Origin: G963663775 sp963664255
GTDB lineage: Bacteria > Bacillota > Clostridia > Oscillospirales > Butyricicoccaceae
Reading direction: 5' to 3'
DNA: 64,000 nt
Assembly: GCA_963664255.1 (NCBI GenBank)
Contig: OY760938.1
Coordinates: 186,001 to 250,000, forward strand
Shown here: positions 53,022-63,374 of the stretch, in pieces
Position numbering within the stretch: the first letter of the stretch is position 1
How the letters are laid out: each line of letters begins with the position of its first letter
Position numbers and translations under genes: made by a program
Notes under the pieces: model-generated
Told to the model about the DNA's origin: nothing
Databases searched by the model: none
What the model saw: only the letters and a program-made list of their open reading frames with translations

Positions 53022-56021
53022 TCATTCTACAGATAAATTGATTTCCGGTTCCCCGAATACTGGCACCATAAAAGCATATTGCGGTAGATTTTCAGCCGCA
53101 ACATCTTGTCTGCCGTGCTCTGTCACCATGCTGGTAAAGAGATTGACCGACTTGACCCATTGCACCCCATCTGTGGTTTTGATATAGTTGTATACCTGCT
53201 CTCTTGTGGGTAATGTGCCAATTTCCCATCCCTGTTTGTTGAAATTTCCACATACGGGATTTAAAAACCGTTTCAAGTGCTCGGTCACATTTCGGTATAC
53301 TTCGTGATAGCGGTCATATTCCCGAATGACCAAATCCGCGACCACTGAGATTTCCAGATAAGACACCTCAAACACCTCAATTTTGTGTAGACTAATCGGG
53401 GCACGCTGTGCTAAATACTGTCGCACACGCTTGGCAAGCACAGAAAATTTTTCATATCCCTGCATATAATCGGTCGGCAATATGGCAACCGCTAAATTTC
53501 CGATTTCCGACTCATACCGACGATTCCTATGTGGGATGCAGCGCACACGATAGATATTTTGCTCTGCACAGCGCAGAATTTCCTCAAAATCATCCTGTGT
53601 CACCATAGCCCCCATGCCAGACAACTGCGCTGTCATACGCCGCACCGTTGCATCGACCTTTTCCATCTGCACACCACCAAGCAGGGGCTTTTCATTTATA
53701 ACAGCATCCACCCCGTCAACAGCACCGAAAAATCCACCCATAGCGTGTGCCTCTAAATTACCAAGCGCCCCTGCTGAAACGCTGAATGCAATCGAAATGC
53801 TTTCCCCATGCTGTGCGGGCGGAATAGCACCGTGCTTACTGTCCCCAAATTTCACGATGCCCTGCATATAATCTACCTCATATACACGCTCATCAAGTTG
53901 TGCACGTCGAATATCCTCCAACTCACGCCATTTTACCCAAATAGCGTCCAATCGGCCATCCTCCAAATATACTGGACGAACATCATGCTCCGTTTTCTTC
54001 AGCAGCTGTTCCTGTTCTTGCATCGAAAGATGCCCCAACTCATTCACCCAAACGGTCACCTGCTCCAGATTGCCAACCGAAAGCCTGCACTCTTTATGTG
54101 CCTCTTGGCGCTGCATCATAAAATACTCCGGCTGACGTGTATCACGCTGCACAATTTGCACCGTGTTGTAGGAAATGGACTGCACGTTTGGATGCGGTGC
54201 TGCAGCATCCAGCCCACGATATTGCCCATCCAAATTGACAATGCGCAAAAAATAACCGGTTCTGCCAAACAAGGTGGTTTCTGTGAAGCCCCTGCAGCCA
54301 ACAATGGTGACGATGCCGCTGTGTGCAAAATTTTCTGTGCCGTCCATAATTTCTAAATTGCGCCATTCCCCTTCATGGGAATGATGCCGCCCAAAATATT
54401 CCCAGCGCAGTGCTGGCATCTGGTGCATGGTATTGGGCAAAACATCAAAGAACAATCGAATCGGGCCATCTTGCAGGGGTTGGCGCAATTCCAGGAACAC
54501 CGCAGGGTGTGCGCACAAAGTCGATTGAAACAGCGGTTGGTCGCCGCTCATGGGAAGCGACTGCGCATATTCCATCATGTCCGATTCTATGCGCAATTCA
54601 CGGCAGCTGCGATAATTGCCCACATAACTATAGCTCATGCTGATTTTGTGTACACGCGGTGCAATATAATCGCCCATCACCTCATATGGATTGCGCACCT
54701 TCAGCAATCTTGCGCGAATAAAATAATTTTTTTCCGGCCCCATGACCAACATTTCAATATCTTCGGGACAGCAAAAGGACAGGGTTCTGGTTTCCATATC
54801 GTTCTTCTGCATGGTAAAGAAATCTTCATAGGATGCATCGGCAAACAGACGTGCCCACCCAACACCATTCCAATATTCCCAAACCACGCGGTCGATTTCA
54901 ATATCGGTTGGCTTTTGGTCTTCAAAATCCGCTTTGCGCATCAAAAATTTATATCGCATTTCCGGCTTTTTCACGATAACATCGGTCTTGACACGCTGAA
55001 AATCCAATTCTACCGAAAGGTCAATGCGCGCCCCTTTTTTATAAAGCACCTCCTGCGAGCCAATATAAAAATCGGTATAGACCACAAACTGCTCACCAAA
55101 CGGGAAAAAGTCTTCTGTCGGCAGTTCTTCGCTGTTGAACAATAAAATATCCGGCTGCTTTGCCAATGCCTGCGACCCATATTGCAAATCACTAAATAAA
55201 ATCGGTTCTTTGGGGATATATTGCAGCGCGAAACGCACGAATCGAGCCGTTTTCCCCATCACTTCACAGGGTTCACTGGTGCCTGCAAATCGCAAACGAA
55301 TGCCGTTTCCGTATGGCTCTACCTCCTCGATTTTCGTCCACGCTTCCCCATTCCAAAATTGCCAGCTCGCATATGCACCGTTCTGAAAAAAGCGCGGTAC
55401 ACGTTCATGATTTTGTGCCGACAATACATTTGAAAATTGTATGACCAGTTCGGTGCTGTCTTTGGTTTGCAGCACCATATCGTCTTCTAGATACATAATA
55501 TGCTGCTGCAAATTTTCTGCCGATGCATCACCGAAAAGCTGCACTGCGCCCACCGATTCTTCGTCCGCCGTGCGCAAAAATACTCTTTGGATTTGATTGG
55601 AATCCCGCTCGGTCACATGAATGCTTTGGATGTCGGTATCTGCCGCATACATGGCTTCTGTGGTTTCAAAATACACCCGTCCTTCTGCATTATCTGCACT
55701 TGCATAAAGCGGTGTGCCTTTTGGAATATAGGTGCCGCCAAAATTTCGGCGTGCTGCAACCGTCACCATGCCGCTTGCTGAAAGGGGCGGCAGCTGTTTT
55801 GCGCCCAGCAGGTTTAAAAACATCAGATGATGATTGTACAGCCTTCGTTGTGAGCGATATAGCGTGCCTGCAAACATATCTGCAAAAAGCTGCGCAGCTA
55901 CCATGCCCACATCTGGATTTTGTGCATCAATATTCCAGTCTGGGGCATATGCTTTTGCCAGCTTGTAAATCTGTTCCAATACATCTTGTGATGTTCGGCT
56001 GTCAAACTTCGGTAAATCCAA
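53022..56021 (-). CDS. Large baseplate J/gp47-like protein
   Basis: About 1000 aa. It opens LPKFDSRTSQDVLEQIYKLA, then YAPDWNIDAQNPDVGMVAAQ and FADMFAGTLYRSQRRLYNH, the signature of the larger wedge protein of eCIS (Afp11-like). The C-terminal third has the gp47 region (ITLRRMTAQLSG-type stretch VDATVRRMTAQLSGMGAMVT, DFEEILRCAEQNIYRVRCI). The likely start is the TTG at 56021, 9 bases after AGGAGAG; a TTG at 56042 overlapping the gp25 stop is possible but has no clear RBS. Confidence 0.85.
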   Translation of the reverse strand: MDLPKFDSRTSQDVLEQIYKLAKAYAPDWNIDAQNPDVGMVAAQLFADMFAGTLYRSQRRLYNHHLMFLNLLGAKQLPPLSASGMVTVAARRNFGGTYIPKGTPLYASADNAEGRVYFETTEAMYAADTDIQSIHVTERDSNQIQRVFLRTADEESVGAVQLFGDASAENLQQHIMYLEDDMVLQTKDSTELVIQFSNVLSAQNHERVPRFFQNGAYASWQFWNGEAWTKIEEVEPYGNGIRLRFAGTSEPCEVMGKTARFVRFALQYIPKEPILFSDLQYGSQALAKQPDILLFNSEELPTEDFFPFGEQFVVYTDFYIGSQEVLYKKGARIDLSVELDFQRVKTDVIVKKPEMRYKFLMRKADFEDQKPTDIEIDRVVWEYWNGVGWARLFADASYEDFFTMQKNDMETRTLSFCCPEDIEMLVMGPEKNYFIRARLLKVRNPYEVMGDYIAPRVHKISMSYSYVGNYRSCRELRIESDMMEYAQSLPMSGDQPLFQSTLCAHPAVFLELRQPLQDGPIRLFFDVLPNTMHQMPALRWEYFGRHHSHEGEWRNLEIMDGTENFAHSGIVTIVGCRGFTETTLFGRTGYFLRIVNLDGQYRGLDAAAPHPNVQSISYNTVQIVQRDTRQPEYFMMQRQEAHKECRLSVGNLEQVTVWVNELGHLSMQEQEQLLKKTEHDVRPVYLEDGRLDAIWVKWRELEDIRRAQLDERVYEVDYMQGIVKFGDSKHGAIPPAQHGESISIAFSVSAGALGNLEAHAMGGFFGAVDGVDAVINEKPLLGGVQMEKVDATVRRMTAQLSGMGAMVTQDDFEEILRCAEQNIYRVRCIPHRNRRYESEIGNLAVAILPTDYMQGYEKFSVLAKRVRQYLAQRAPISLHKIEVFEVSYLEISVVADLVIREYDRYHEVYRNVTEHLKRFLNPVCGNFNKQGWEIGTLPTREQVYNYIKTTDGVQWVKSVNLFTSMVTEHGRQDVAAENLPQYAFMVPVFGEPEINLSVE

Positions 56022-56038
56022 TGTGCCCCACTCTCCTG

Positions 56039-56431
56039 TCAATCTCGCTGCTGCTGCAAATCCAACTGCATCTTTATGCTTTCTCGTTCCGGCAAAATAT
56101 CGGTAACGTATGCCATCTCAACGGAAATATTTGCATGATTTTCTTCATTCTGCGAAACATTTGCCTCTATACGGGCAATATGCGTTTCCCATCGCTTGAT
56201 GGATTGGATGATACTATCAGAAATATTGCTAACCAGTGTCAAATCAATATTTTCAAACATATATTCACTCAGCCCTGCGCCAAAGGTGGGCAGCATCTTT
56301 CGCTCACGTTTATCCGTGCCTAAAATAATCTCCACACCCTGCCGTACTGCTTCGTTATCCTCCACCGTCTGAATCCGTCCTGTATGCTCGTCCGGTTCCA
56401 CCGGAAAACGCCATCCGCGAATCGTTGCCAT
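56039..56431 (-). CDS. Gp25/GPW-like baseplate wedge protein
   Basis: 130 aa. GRIQTVEDNEAVRQGVEIIL, GTDKRERKMLPTFGAGLSEY and ISDSIIQSIKRWETHIARIE are the gp25-like lysozyme-fold signature of baseplate wedges, which nucleate sheath assembly. It overlaps the start region of the large J-like gene and follows the spike gene by 12 bases. Confidence 0.92.
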   Translation of the reverse strand: MATIRGWRFPVEPDEHTGRIQTVEDNEAVRQGVEIILGTDKRERKMLPTFGAGLSEYMFENIDLTLVSNISDSIIQSIKRWETHIARIEANVSQNEENHANISVEMAYVTDILPERESIKMQLDLQQQRD

Positions 56432-56443
56432 ATTATCGCCCCC

Positions 56444-57220
56444 TTAGTTCAGTTTGACTATCGCACCCTTCAAATTTGCAGGACCGGTTGCCTGTAAATT
56501 CAGCTGTCCGGAAGATTTAATGTCCATTGTCGCCTGTGCACTCAAGGTCAGTCCGCTTTGCGCCGTAATTTTCACCTGCTGACCCTTGATTTCCACATTG
56601 CCACTGCTTTCAATCGAAATCTTCCCCGAACCATCCAATATAATCTTGCTGCTTCCTGCTTTGAGTTCAATTTTTTTATCTGCCGTCACAGAGATGTTGC
56701 CGCCTTTGCCATCAATACTCAGCAGGTTTTTCCCATCCTTATCTTGCAGCGTAATTTTCTGGGCCTTCTCCTGCATGGACAGCTTCATTTTCTTGGCGGT
56801 AATGAGTTCCACAGTTTCTTCCCCGTCGGTATCCGTAAAAGAAAGCGTGTTGCCGCTTTTTGTTTTAATCATGCGAACATCATTTTTTTTATCCTTAATT
56901 TGCACAGGCTGCGTGTGCTTGCTGTTCCACAAACTGCCGATGACATAAGGGCTGTGCCTATCGCCATCACAGAATGCCACCAAAACCTCGTCGCCCACCT
57001 CCGGCAAAAAGAACACGCCCCATTTTGCACCCGACATCGCTGTCATGACACGGATATAGTTTGTTTCAGATTCTGAGGTGCTGCGGTTGAGCAAACGTAC
57101 TTTCACGCGTCCCAGCTTGTCCGGATCATTTATATCGGTCACCACGCCTACGGTAATCGCAGGCACATTGCCCTCGCGCGGAAATACCACATCTTCTGAC
57201 AATGCTCCATATAAGCTCAT
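56444..57220 (-). CDS. gpV/VgrG-type spike protein
   Basis: 258 aa. An N-terminal OB fold (AITVGVVTDINDPDKLGRVK, WGVFFLPEVGDEVLVAFCDG, SPYVIGSLWNSKH) is followed from about residue 110 by a regular beta-helix needle (repeating KISIESSGNVEIKGQQVKI, GLTLSAQATMDIKSSGQLN). It is the central puncturing spike at the tip of the tube. No C-terminal effector extension is present. Confidence 0.92.
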   Translation of the reverse strand: MSLYGALSEDVVFPREGNVPAITVGVVTDINDPDKLGRVKVRLLNRSTSESETNYIRVMTAMSGAKWGVFFLPEVGDEVLVAFCDGDRHSPYVIGSLWNSKHTQPVQIKDKKNDVRMIKTKSGNTLSFTDTDGEETVELITAKKMKLSMQEKAQKITLQDKDGKNLLSIDGKGGNISVTADKKIELKAGSSKIILDGSGKISIESSGNVEIKGQQVKITAQSGLTLSAQATMDIKSSGQLNLQATGPANLKGAIVKLN

Positions 57221-57241
57221 GCGTTTTACGTCCTTTCTGCA

Positions 57242-58348
57242 CTATGCCTTATTGCTTTCAAACTTACAGATGCAATGATATTTCCCAATATCTATTTGAT
57301 GCACGACTTCTGTCAGAAAATAATTTCCGTTCAGTGTAGCGTCCATGCCTTCCACCTTTACAAACTGCCCTGGCTTCCACTCTGGCACGCCAACGGTTTC
57401 AAAAGAACCGGTGGAGAACTGCATGGACACTCGTGCAAGCTCTGCCTCTGCACGGGTTTTTGCCTGCTGCGCAGTTGTCACGGCATTGTCAATTAAAGTA
57501 ATTTCTGACTTTGCACCCACCAATTTGCACAAATCACTGCTGCTCTTTGCACCAGTTCCAACTGCATCGACCTTTACCGCTTTTCCCACAATCGGCTTGG
57601 TTGGGTCTTTGGGGTTGTTGTTGCGCACTGTAACCGTTTTAACCTGCCGACTGACCGTTAGCATCCGCTGAAACCGAAACAAATGGCTTCCTGGTGTCAA
57701 TACAACGCCAACTTCCTTAGCACTTGCATATTTAATGAATTTCACTTTGCCGCAATCAACGAAAAACAAATAATTTACACGTCGTGCTAAGTCCACAATA
57801 AAATCATAATCGCTCTGATTATATTGCTCAATCGGAACATTGAGTTCGTCCGTCGTATCCACCGTTTTGCTGGAAGCCACGCTGTAATCCTTCAACACAT
57901 TGGTCACAGCTTCCGAGTACTTTTTCAGACCGGTTTTCACTTCCGAACGCAAATTATTCATCAAAAACACCTTGCAGTCCATGGCTTCAATCGTATGAAA
58001 AATTTTAGTGCCTTCTAATTGAAATTGTACCGTAGTCACATACCCTGTAAAAACCAGCGTACACGACTTGTCCGTATCATATCCGACATAAACCTCAATC
58101 TTTGCACCAAGTTTGAGATATTTTTTCACAGTACTATCCAGTTGCAATGCATCTTTTTCAAATTTGCTCTCCGAACCAATGACATCAAAGGTACAGCAGC
58201 TGCATTCATATCCGCTGGTCAAAGTGATTTCGACATTTTGTATGTACACGCTTTCCGCGGTATCCTTTGCACCGTCCACCTTGATATATACCAAAGGATG
58301 CGTAAAGCCATTGTACTTTTGTTCGAGATTTCGAAAGGTCACACTCAT
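57242..58348 (-). CDS. gpD-like (late control protein D) baseplate hub
   Basis: 368 aa. The gp27/gpD hub family: SVYIQNVEITLTSGYECSCC, VYVGYDTDKSCTLVFTGYVT, EQYNQSDYDFIVDLARRVNY with the conserved S-D-Y-x-F pattern, and C-terminal LNGNYFLTEVVHQIDIGKYH. It forms the trimeric hub that carries the spike. RBS GGAGGAAA before ATG 58348. Confidence 0.9.
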   Translation of the reverse strand: MSVTFRNLEQKYNGFTHPLVYIKVDGAKDTAESVYIQNVEITLTSGYECSCCTFDVIGSESKFEKDALQLDSTVKKYLKLGAKIEVYVGYDTDKSCTLVFTGYVTTVQFQLEGTKIFHTIEAMDCKVFLMNNLRSEVKTGLKKYSEAVTNVLKDYSVASSKTVDTTDELNVPIEQYNQSDYDFIVDLARRVNYLFFVDCGKVKFIKYASAKEVGVVLTPGSHLFRFQRMLTVSRQVKTVTVRNNNPKDPTKPIVGKAVKVDAVGTGAKSSSDLCKLVGAKSEITLIDNAVTTAQQAKTRAEAELARVSMQFSTGSFETVGVPEWKPGQFVKVEGMDATLNGNYFLTEVVHQIDIGKYHCICKFESNKA

Positions 58349-58372
58349 TGTTTGGTTTCCTCCGTGGATTCT

Positions 58373-59053
58373 TTAAAGCGATTCCGGCGGTGTCCGTTTG
58401 CTTTCTATTTTTTGCGCCGCTTCTTCCTTCTTCAAGGCACTGTCGGCATCTTTATTCTTTTCCGAACAAGCGATTGTCAGCGAAACTTCTGCACGGAGCG
58501 GCGAGCCTTGGTTGGAAAAATAAAGAAATTTACTGCTGAAGCTCTTTAATACACCACCGTATTTCATCGGTCCCCATGCAAACATCACAGGCTTCTGCTT
58601 CTTTGCGGCATCTTCCAATTTGGCATAGCAGCTATACTCCTCGTTCAGCAGGCTGATGGAGGTATAATCGGACGGGGTCGTCAATAATGCCATGGCACTG
58701 ATGCCGGATTTCATCACATTGCCCGTATCGAATGTGCTGATAATCGTCGTGGCTTTCGTAATCGCATTTTGCATCGATTGTTTTGATACCGCATCTTTAT
58801 ATAACTGCACAATATCAAAGTGCAGCTGCATGGTCACATTTTGAATGCTGACACCACTGGATTGCACAACCGGCTCTTCTGCCGCTTTTTTGTTGACACC
58901 TTGAATTTCATTAACACCATGCGTGGTTTCTCCGGCTTGTGCACCGCTGGCAACCGTAATGGCGTTTGGATTGATTTGCACGGTGCATTTTTCAAAGCTT
59001 TTGGTGGCTGCACTGCCGTCCTTCGGTATTAAAAAAAACGCTTTCATTGCCAT
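58373..59053 (-). CDS. CIS tube/LysM-type adaptor (Afp7-like)
   Basis: 226 aa. SFEKCTVQINPNAITVASG at the N-terminus and KQKPVMFAWGPMKYGGVLKS, FLYFSNQGSPLRAEVSLTI at the C-terminal half follow the contractile-injection-system tube protein N-terminal domain (the Afp7/gp53-like adaptor that joins tube and hub). The LysM extension seen in many homologues is replaced here by a short charged tail (SEKNKDADSALKKEEAAQKI). RBS GGGAGG. Confidence 0.8.
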   Translation of the reverse strand: MAMKAFFLIPKDGSAATKSFEKCTVQINPNAITVASGAQAGETTHGVNEIQGVNKKAAEEPVVQSSGVSIQNVTMQLHFDIVQLYKDAVSKQSMQNAITKATTIISTFDTGNVMKSGISAMALLTTPSDYTSISLLNEEYSCYAKLEDAAKKQKPVMFAWGPMKYGGVLKSFSSKFLYFSNQGSPLRAEVSLTIACSEKNKDADSALKKEEAAQKIESKRTPPESL

Positions 59054-59070
59054 TTATAGCACACCTCCCG

Positions 59071-62000
59071 TCAGCGCAGTTTCCCAAATCGTCTTCGTTC
59101 CATGCGAAGCGTTTGTTCCATTTTTTCCATTACTTGACGTACCAACCGTTGATTTTGCACACTTTGATAGTCCTCCATCATCTGTTGCACCTGCGCCTTG
59201 GTAACGGCTGCCGTGCTCTCCGATGGTATTGTTTCGGCTTGCTGCTGTGCCGCGAACGAAGACAACCCTTTTTGCATGGTGGTTGCCTGCACTTGACGCA
59301 GCAACTCTTGTTCCCCATCTGCGTGCTCTTCCGCATCACGCTGCGCCCTTGATACATTCGGAATACTGTATGATAATTCCGGCATTTCGGGATTTGCACT
59401 TGAAAAATCTGCGATATGTGCATTTTCTGTTCGATAAATCATTTCTGTTGGAATGTTGTTTGCAGGTTGTTTTGGGGTCACCCGCGCCGTTGTTGTCATC
59501 TGCCCTTGTAGTGCTTTATGGTTTGAGAAGGTCAAAGCCATTTGGTTTAAACCCAACGGGTTTTGTAGCTGTTGAACTGTAGTTTGCACTTCATTGTTGT
59601 GGTTTTCTATCTGCACAAATCGCATATTTGCCTGCATCGTCTTCTGCAAAATTTGCGTATGTAACTTGCGGATTTGCATCGCTTGCGCATGGGTGCTTCT
59701 GCCGTGTAATGCCTGCAACTTCTGCACATTTTGCAGATTTGAGCGATGAACATATAGATTTTGCAAGGTCTGCAACCAATGCTGTGTCAGCGTTTGCCTG
59801 CCCACCTGTGGTGTTTCACGTACGGTTTCCGGCGCTTCTGCCGAAAACTCCTGCTTTTCTGCGCTGTTTTGCCGCAAAATCAACTGCGAAGATGGGAATA
59901 CCGAAGTATTTTGCTGTGCTGTCCATGCATTCTGCGCATATTGATTCTGGTGCGTATCGCCATATTGTGGTGCAAATATGCTGTGCGCGACATTACTGTG
60001 CAGTGTCTGCATAGCAGATGATTCATACCGCTGTTGATACTGTACCTCCTGCAACGACTGTAGCTCTTGCAGAATTTGTGCATGGAAATTGCGGTTTTGC
60101 ACCGCTTGTACATTGGGGCTTCCGTTTCGTAACTCCTGCAATTTCTGCTCGTTTTGCAGATTAGAACGATGGACATAAAGGTTTTGCGCATTGGCACTAT
60201 AGCTTCGTAACTCCTGCAACTTCTGCACATTTTGCAGATTCGAGCGATGAACATATAGATTTTGCAAGGTCTGCAACCAGTGCTGTGTCAGCGTTTGACT
60301 GCGCACCTGTGGTGTTGCACGTACTATTTCCCACTCTTCTGTCGAGAAATCCTGCGATTCTGTGCTGTTTTGCCGCAAAATCAACTGTGAAGACGGGAAT
60401 ACATCCGCGTTTTTCTGCACTGTCCACGCATTCTGCGACTGCTGGTTTTGGTGCACATCGCCATCGTGCGGTGCAAATATGCTGTGCGCGACATTACTGT
60501 GCAGTGTCTGCATAGCAGATGATTCATACCGCTGTTGATACTGTACCTCCTGCAACGACTGTAGCTCTTGCAGGATTTGTGCATGGAAATTGCGGATTTG
60601 CATCGCTTGCGCATGGGTGCTTCTGCCGTGTAATGCCTGCAACTTCTGCACATTTTGCAGATTTGAGCGATGAACATATAGATTTTGCAAGGTCTGCAAC
60701 CAATGCTGTGTCAGCGTTTGCCTGCCCACCTGTGGTGTTTCACGTACGGTTTCCCGCGCTTCTGCCGAAAACTCCTGCTGTTCTGTGCTGTTTTGCCGCA
60801 AAATCAACTGTGAAGATGGGAATACTGAAGCATTTTGCTGTGCTGTCCATGCATTCTGCGCATATTGATTCTGGTGCGTATCGCCATATTGTGGTGCAAA
60901 TCGGCTGTGCGTTACATCGCTGTGCAGTGTCTGCATCGCGTGGATTTTATACCAGTGCGGATGCTGTACCTCCTGTAAGGACTGTAGCTCTTGCAGGATT
61001 TGTGCATGGAAATTGCGGTTTTGCACCGCTTGTACATTGTGGCTTCCGTTTCGTAACTCCTGCAATTTCTGCTCGTTTTGCAGATTGGAACGATGGACAT
61101 AAAGGTTTTGCGCATTGGCACTATAGCTTCGTTGCTCCTGCAACTTCTGCACATTTTGCAGATTCGAGCGATGAACATATAGATTTTGCAAGGACTGCAA
61201 CCAGTACTGTGTCAGCGTTTGCCTGCGCACCTGTGGTGTTGCACGTACTATTTCCCGCTCTTCTGTTGAGAAATCCTGCGATTCTGCGCTGTTTTGCCGC
61301 AAAATCAACTGTGAAGACGGGAATACGGCCGCGTTTTGTTGCACTGTCCATGCATTCTGCAACTGCTGGTTTTGTTGCACATCGCCATCGTGCGGTGCAA
61401 ATATGCTGTGCGCGACATTACTGTGCAGTGTCTGCATAGCAGATGATTCATACCGCTGTTGATACTGTACCTCCTGCAACGACTGTAGCTCTTGCAGGAT
61501 TTGTGCATGGAACTTGCGGATTTGCATCGCTTGCGCATGGGTGCTTCTGCCGTGTAATGCCTGCAACTTCTGCACATTTTGCAGATTTGAGCGATGAACA
61601 TATAGATTTTGCAAGGTCTGCAACCAATGCTGTGTCAGCGTTTGCCTGCCCACCTGTGGTGTTTCACGTACGGTTTCCGGCGCTTCTGCCGAAAACTCCT
61701 GCTTTTCTGCGCTGTTTTGCCGCAAAATCAACTGCGAAGATGGGAATACCGAAGTATTTTGCTGTGCTGTCCATGCATTCTGCGCATATTGATTCTGGTG
61801 CGTATCGCCATATTGTGGTGCAAATATGCTGTGCGCGACATTACTGTGCAGTGTCTGCATAGCAGATGATTCATACCGCTGTTGATACTGTACCTCCTGC
61901 AACGACTGTAGCTCTTGCAGAATTTGTGCATGGAAATTGCGGTTTTGCACCGCTTGTACATTGGGGCTTCCGTTTCGTAACTCCTGCAATTTCTGCTCGT

Positions 62001-63285
62001 TTTGCAGATTAGAACGATGGACATAAAGGTTTTGCGCATTGGCACTATAGCTTCGTAACTCCTGCAACTTCTGCACATTTTGCAGATTCGAGCGATGAAC
62101 ATATAGATTTTGCAAGGTCTGCAACCAGTGCTGTGTCAGCGTTTGACTGCGCACCTGTGGTGTTGCACGTACTATTTCCCACTCTTCTGTCGAGAAATCC
62201 TGCGATTCTGTGCTGTTTTGCCGCAAAATCAACTGTGAAGACGGGAATACATCCGCGTTTTTCTGCACTGTCCACGCATTCTGCGACTGCTGGTTTTGGT
62301 GCACATCGCCATCGTGCGGTGCAAATATGCTGTGCGCGACATTACTGTGCAGTGTCTGCATAGCAGATGATTCATACCGCTGTTGATACTGTACCTCCTG
62401 CAACGACTGTAGCTCTTGCAGGATTTGTGCATGGAAATTGCGGATTTGCATCGCTTGCGCATGGGTGCTTCTGCCGTGTAATGCCTGCAACTTCTGCACA
62501 TTTTGCAGATTTGAGCGATGAACATATAGATTTTGCAAGGTCTGCAACCAATGCTGTGTCAGCGTTTGCCTGCCCACCTGTGGTGTTTCACGTACGGTTT
62601 CCCGCGCTTCTGCCGAAAACTCCTGCTGTTCTGTGCTGTTTTGCCGCAAAATCAACTGTGAAGATGGGAATACTGAAGCATTTTGCTGTGCTGTCCATGC
62701 ATTCTGCGCATATTGATTCTGGTGCGTATCGCCATATTGTGGTGCAAATCGGCTGTGCGTTACATCGCTGTGCAGTGTCTGCATCGCGTGGATTTTATAC
62801 CAGTGCGGATGCTGTACCTCCTGTAAGGACTGTAGCTCTTGCAGGATTTGTGCATGGAAATTGCGGTTTTGCACCGCTTGTACATTGTGGCTTCCGTTTC
62901 GTAACTCCTGCAATTTCTGCTCGTTTTGCAGATTGGAACGATGGACATAAAGGTTTTGCGCATTGGCACTATAGCTTCGTTGCTCCTGCAACTTCTGCAC
63001 ATTTTGCAGATTCGAGCGATGAACATATAGATTTTGCAAGGACTGCAACCAGTACTGTGTCAGCGTTTGCCTGCGCACCTGTGGTGTTGCACGTACTATT
63101 TCCCGCTCTTCTGTTGAGAAATCCTGCGATTCTGCGCTGTTTTGCCGCAAAATCAACTGTGAAGACGGGAATACGGCCGCGTTTTGTTGCACTGTCCATG
63201 CATTCTGCAACTGCTGGTTTTGTTGCACATCGCCATCGTGCGGTGCAAATAGGTTGTGTTGTGCGATAGCAAATCGATTCTGCAA
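59071..63285 (-). CDS. Giant Gln/Asn-rich repeat protein, tape-measure candidate
   Basis: The frame gives 1404 aa from a TTG at 63285, but it stays open upstream to the A10 run at 63381-63390 with no ATG, GTG or TTG and no RBS, and the upstream residues (GAWGYHTWQPIHNRYVSANV) resemble the repeat consensus; it is probably read by a -1 shift from the preceding gene (about 1586 aa in total). It is built of four 308-aa units, each a 167-aa A and a 141-aa B block (markers FAPHDGD / FAPQYGD, QNLYVHRSNLQNVQKLQ 12 times). The non-repeat C-terminus ends VMEKMEQTLRMERRRFGKL. Position between tube and adaptor genes and the long helical repeats suggest a length-determining or lumen protein, but no family is recognised. 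Confidence 0.6.
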   Translation of the reverse strand: MQNRFAIAQHNLFAPHDGDVQQNQQLQNAWTVQQNAAVFPSSQLILRQNSAESQDFSTEEREIVRATPQVRRQTLTQYWLQSLQNLYVHRSNLQNVQKLQEQRSYSANAQNLYVHRSNLQNEQKLQELRNGSHNVQAVQNRNFHAQILQELQSLQEVQHPHWYKIHAMQTLHSDVTHSRFAPQYGDTHQNQYAQNAWTAQQNASVFPSSQLILRQNSTEQQEFSAEARETVRETPQVGRQTLTQHWLQTLQNLYVHRSNLQNVQKLQALHGRSTHAQAMQIRNFHAQILQELQSLQEVQYQQRYESSAMQTLHSNVAHSIFAPHDGDVHQNQQSQNAWTVQKNADVFPSSQLILRQNSTESQDFSTEEWEIVRATPQVRSQTLTQHWLQTLQNLYVHRSNLQNVQKLQELRSYSANAQNLYVHRSNLQNEQKLQELRNGSPNVQAVQNRNFHAQILQELQSLQEVQYQQRYESSAMQTLHSNVAHSIFAPQYGDTHQNQYAQNAWTAQQNTSVFPSSQLILRQNSAEKQEFSAEAPETVRETPQVGRQTLTQHWLQTLQNLYVHRSNLQNVQKLQALHGRSTHAQAMQIRKFHAQILQELQSLQEVQYQQRYESSAMQTLHSNVAHSIFAPHDGDVQQNQQLQNAWTVQQNAAVFPSSQLILRQNSAESQDFSTEEREIVRATPQVRRQTLTQYWLQSLQNLYVHRSNLQNVQKLQEQRSYSANAQNLYVHRSNLQNEQKLQELRNGSHNVQAVQNRNFHAQILQELQSLQEVQHPHWYKIHAMQTLHSDVTHSRFAPQYGDTHQNQYAQNAWTAQQNASVFPSSQLILRQNSTEQQEFSAEARETVRETPQVGRQTLTQHWLQTLQNLYVHRSNLQNVQKLQALHGRSTHAQAMQIRNFHAQILQELQSLQEVQYQQRYESSAMQTLHSNVAHSIFAPHDGDVHQNQQSQNAWTVQKNADVFPSSQLILRQNSTESQDFSTEEWEIVRATPQVRSQTLTQHWLQTLQNLYVHRSNLQNVQKLQELRSYSANAQNLYVHRSNLQNEQKLQELRNGSPNVQAVQNRNFHAQILQELQSLQEVQYQQRYESSAMQTLHSNVAHSIFAPQYGDTHQNQYAQNAWTAQQNTSVFPSSQLILRQNSAEKQEFSAEAPETVRETPQVGRQTLTQHWLQTLQNLYVHRSNLQNVQKLQALHGRSTHAQAMQIRKLHTQILQKTMQANMRFVQIENHNNEVQTTVQQLQNPLGLNQMALTFSNHKALQGQMTTTARVTPKQPANNIPTEMIYRTENAHIADFSSANPEMPELSYSIPNVSRAQRDAEEHADGEQELLRQVQATTMQKGLSSFAAQQQAETIPSESTAAVTKAQVQQMMEDYQSVQNQRLVRQVMEKMEQTLRMERRRFGKLR
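59662..63249 (-). repeat. Near-perfect tandem duplication, period 1848 bp (sub-period 924 bp)
   Basis: 59662-61509 and 61510-63249 appear identical base for base wherever I compared them (offset 1848), and each copy holds two diverged 924-bp units. All changes keep the minus-strand frame. It creates many spurious ORFs on both strands. Confidence 0.85.
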
Positions 63286-63374
63286 ACGATATGCGACATT
63301 TGCAGAAACATAACGATTATGAATCGGCTGCCACGTATGATAACCCCAAGCACCTTGCGCACATATAGAATCAT

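Noticed and set aside
59662..63249. CRISPR-like or satellite DNA array
   Set aside because: Period 924/1848 bp and frame-preserving differences show a coding repeat, not short repeats with spacers.
59628..63269. Series of long plus- and minus-strand ORFs overlapping the repeat region (e.g. 60519-61439 +)
   Set aside because: They repeat with the same 924/1848-bp period and are shadows of the minus-strand giant ORF; no RBS and no family similarity.
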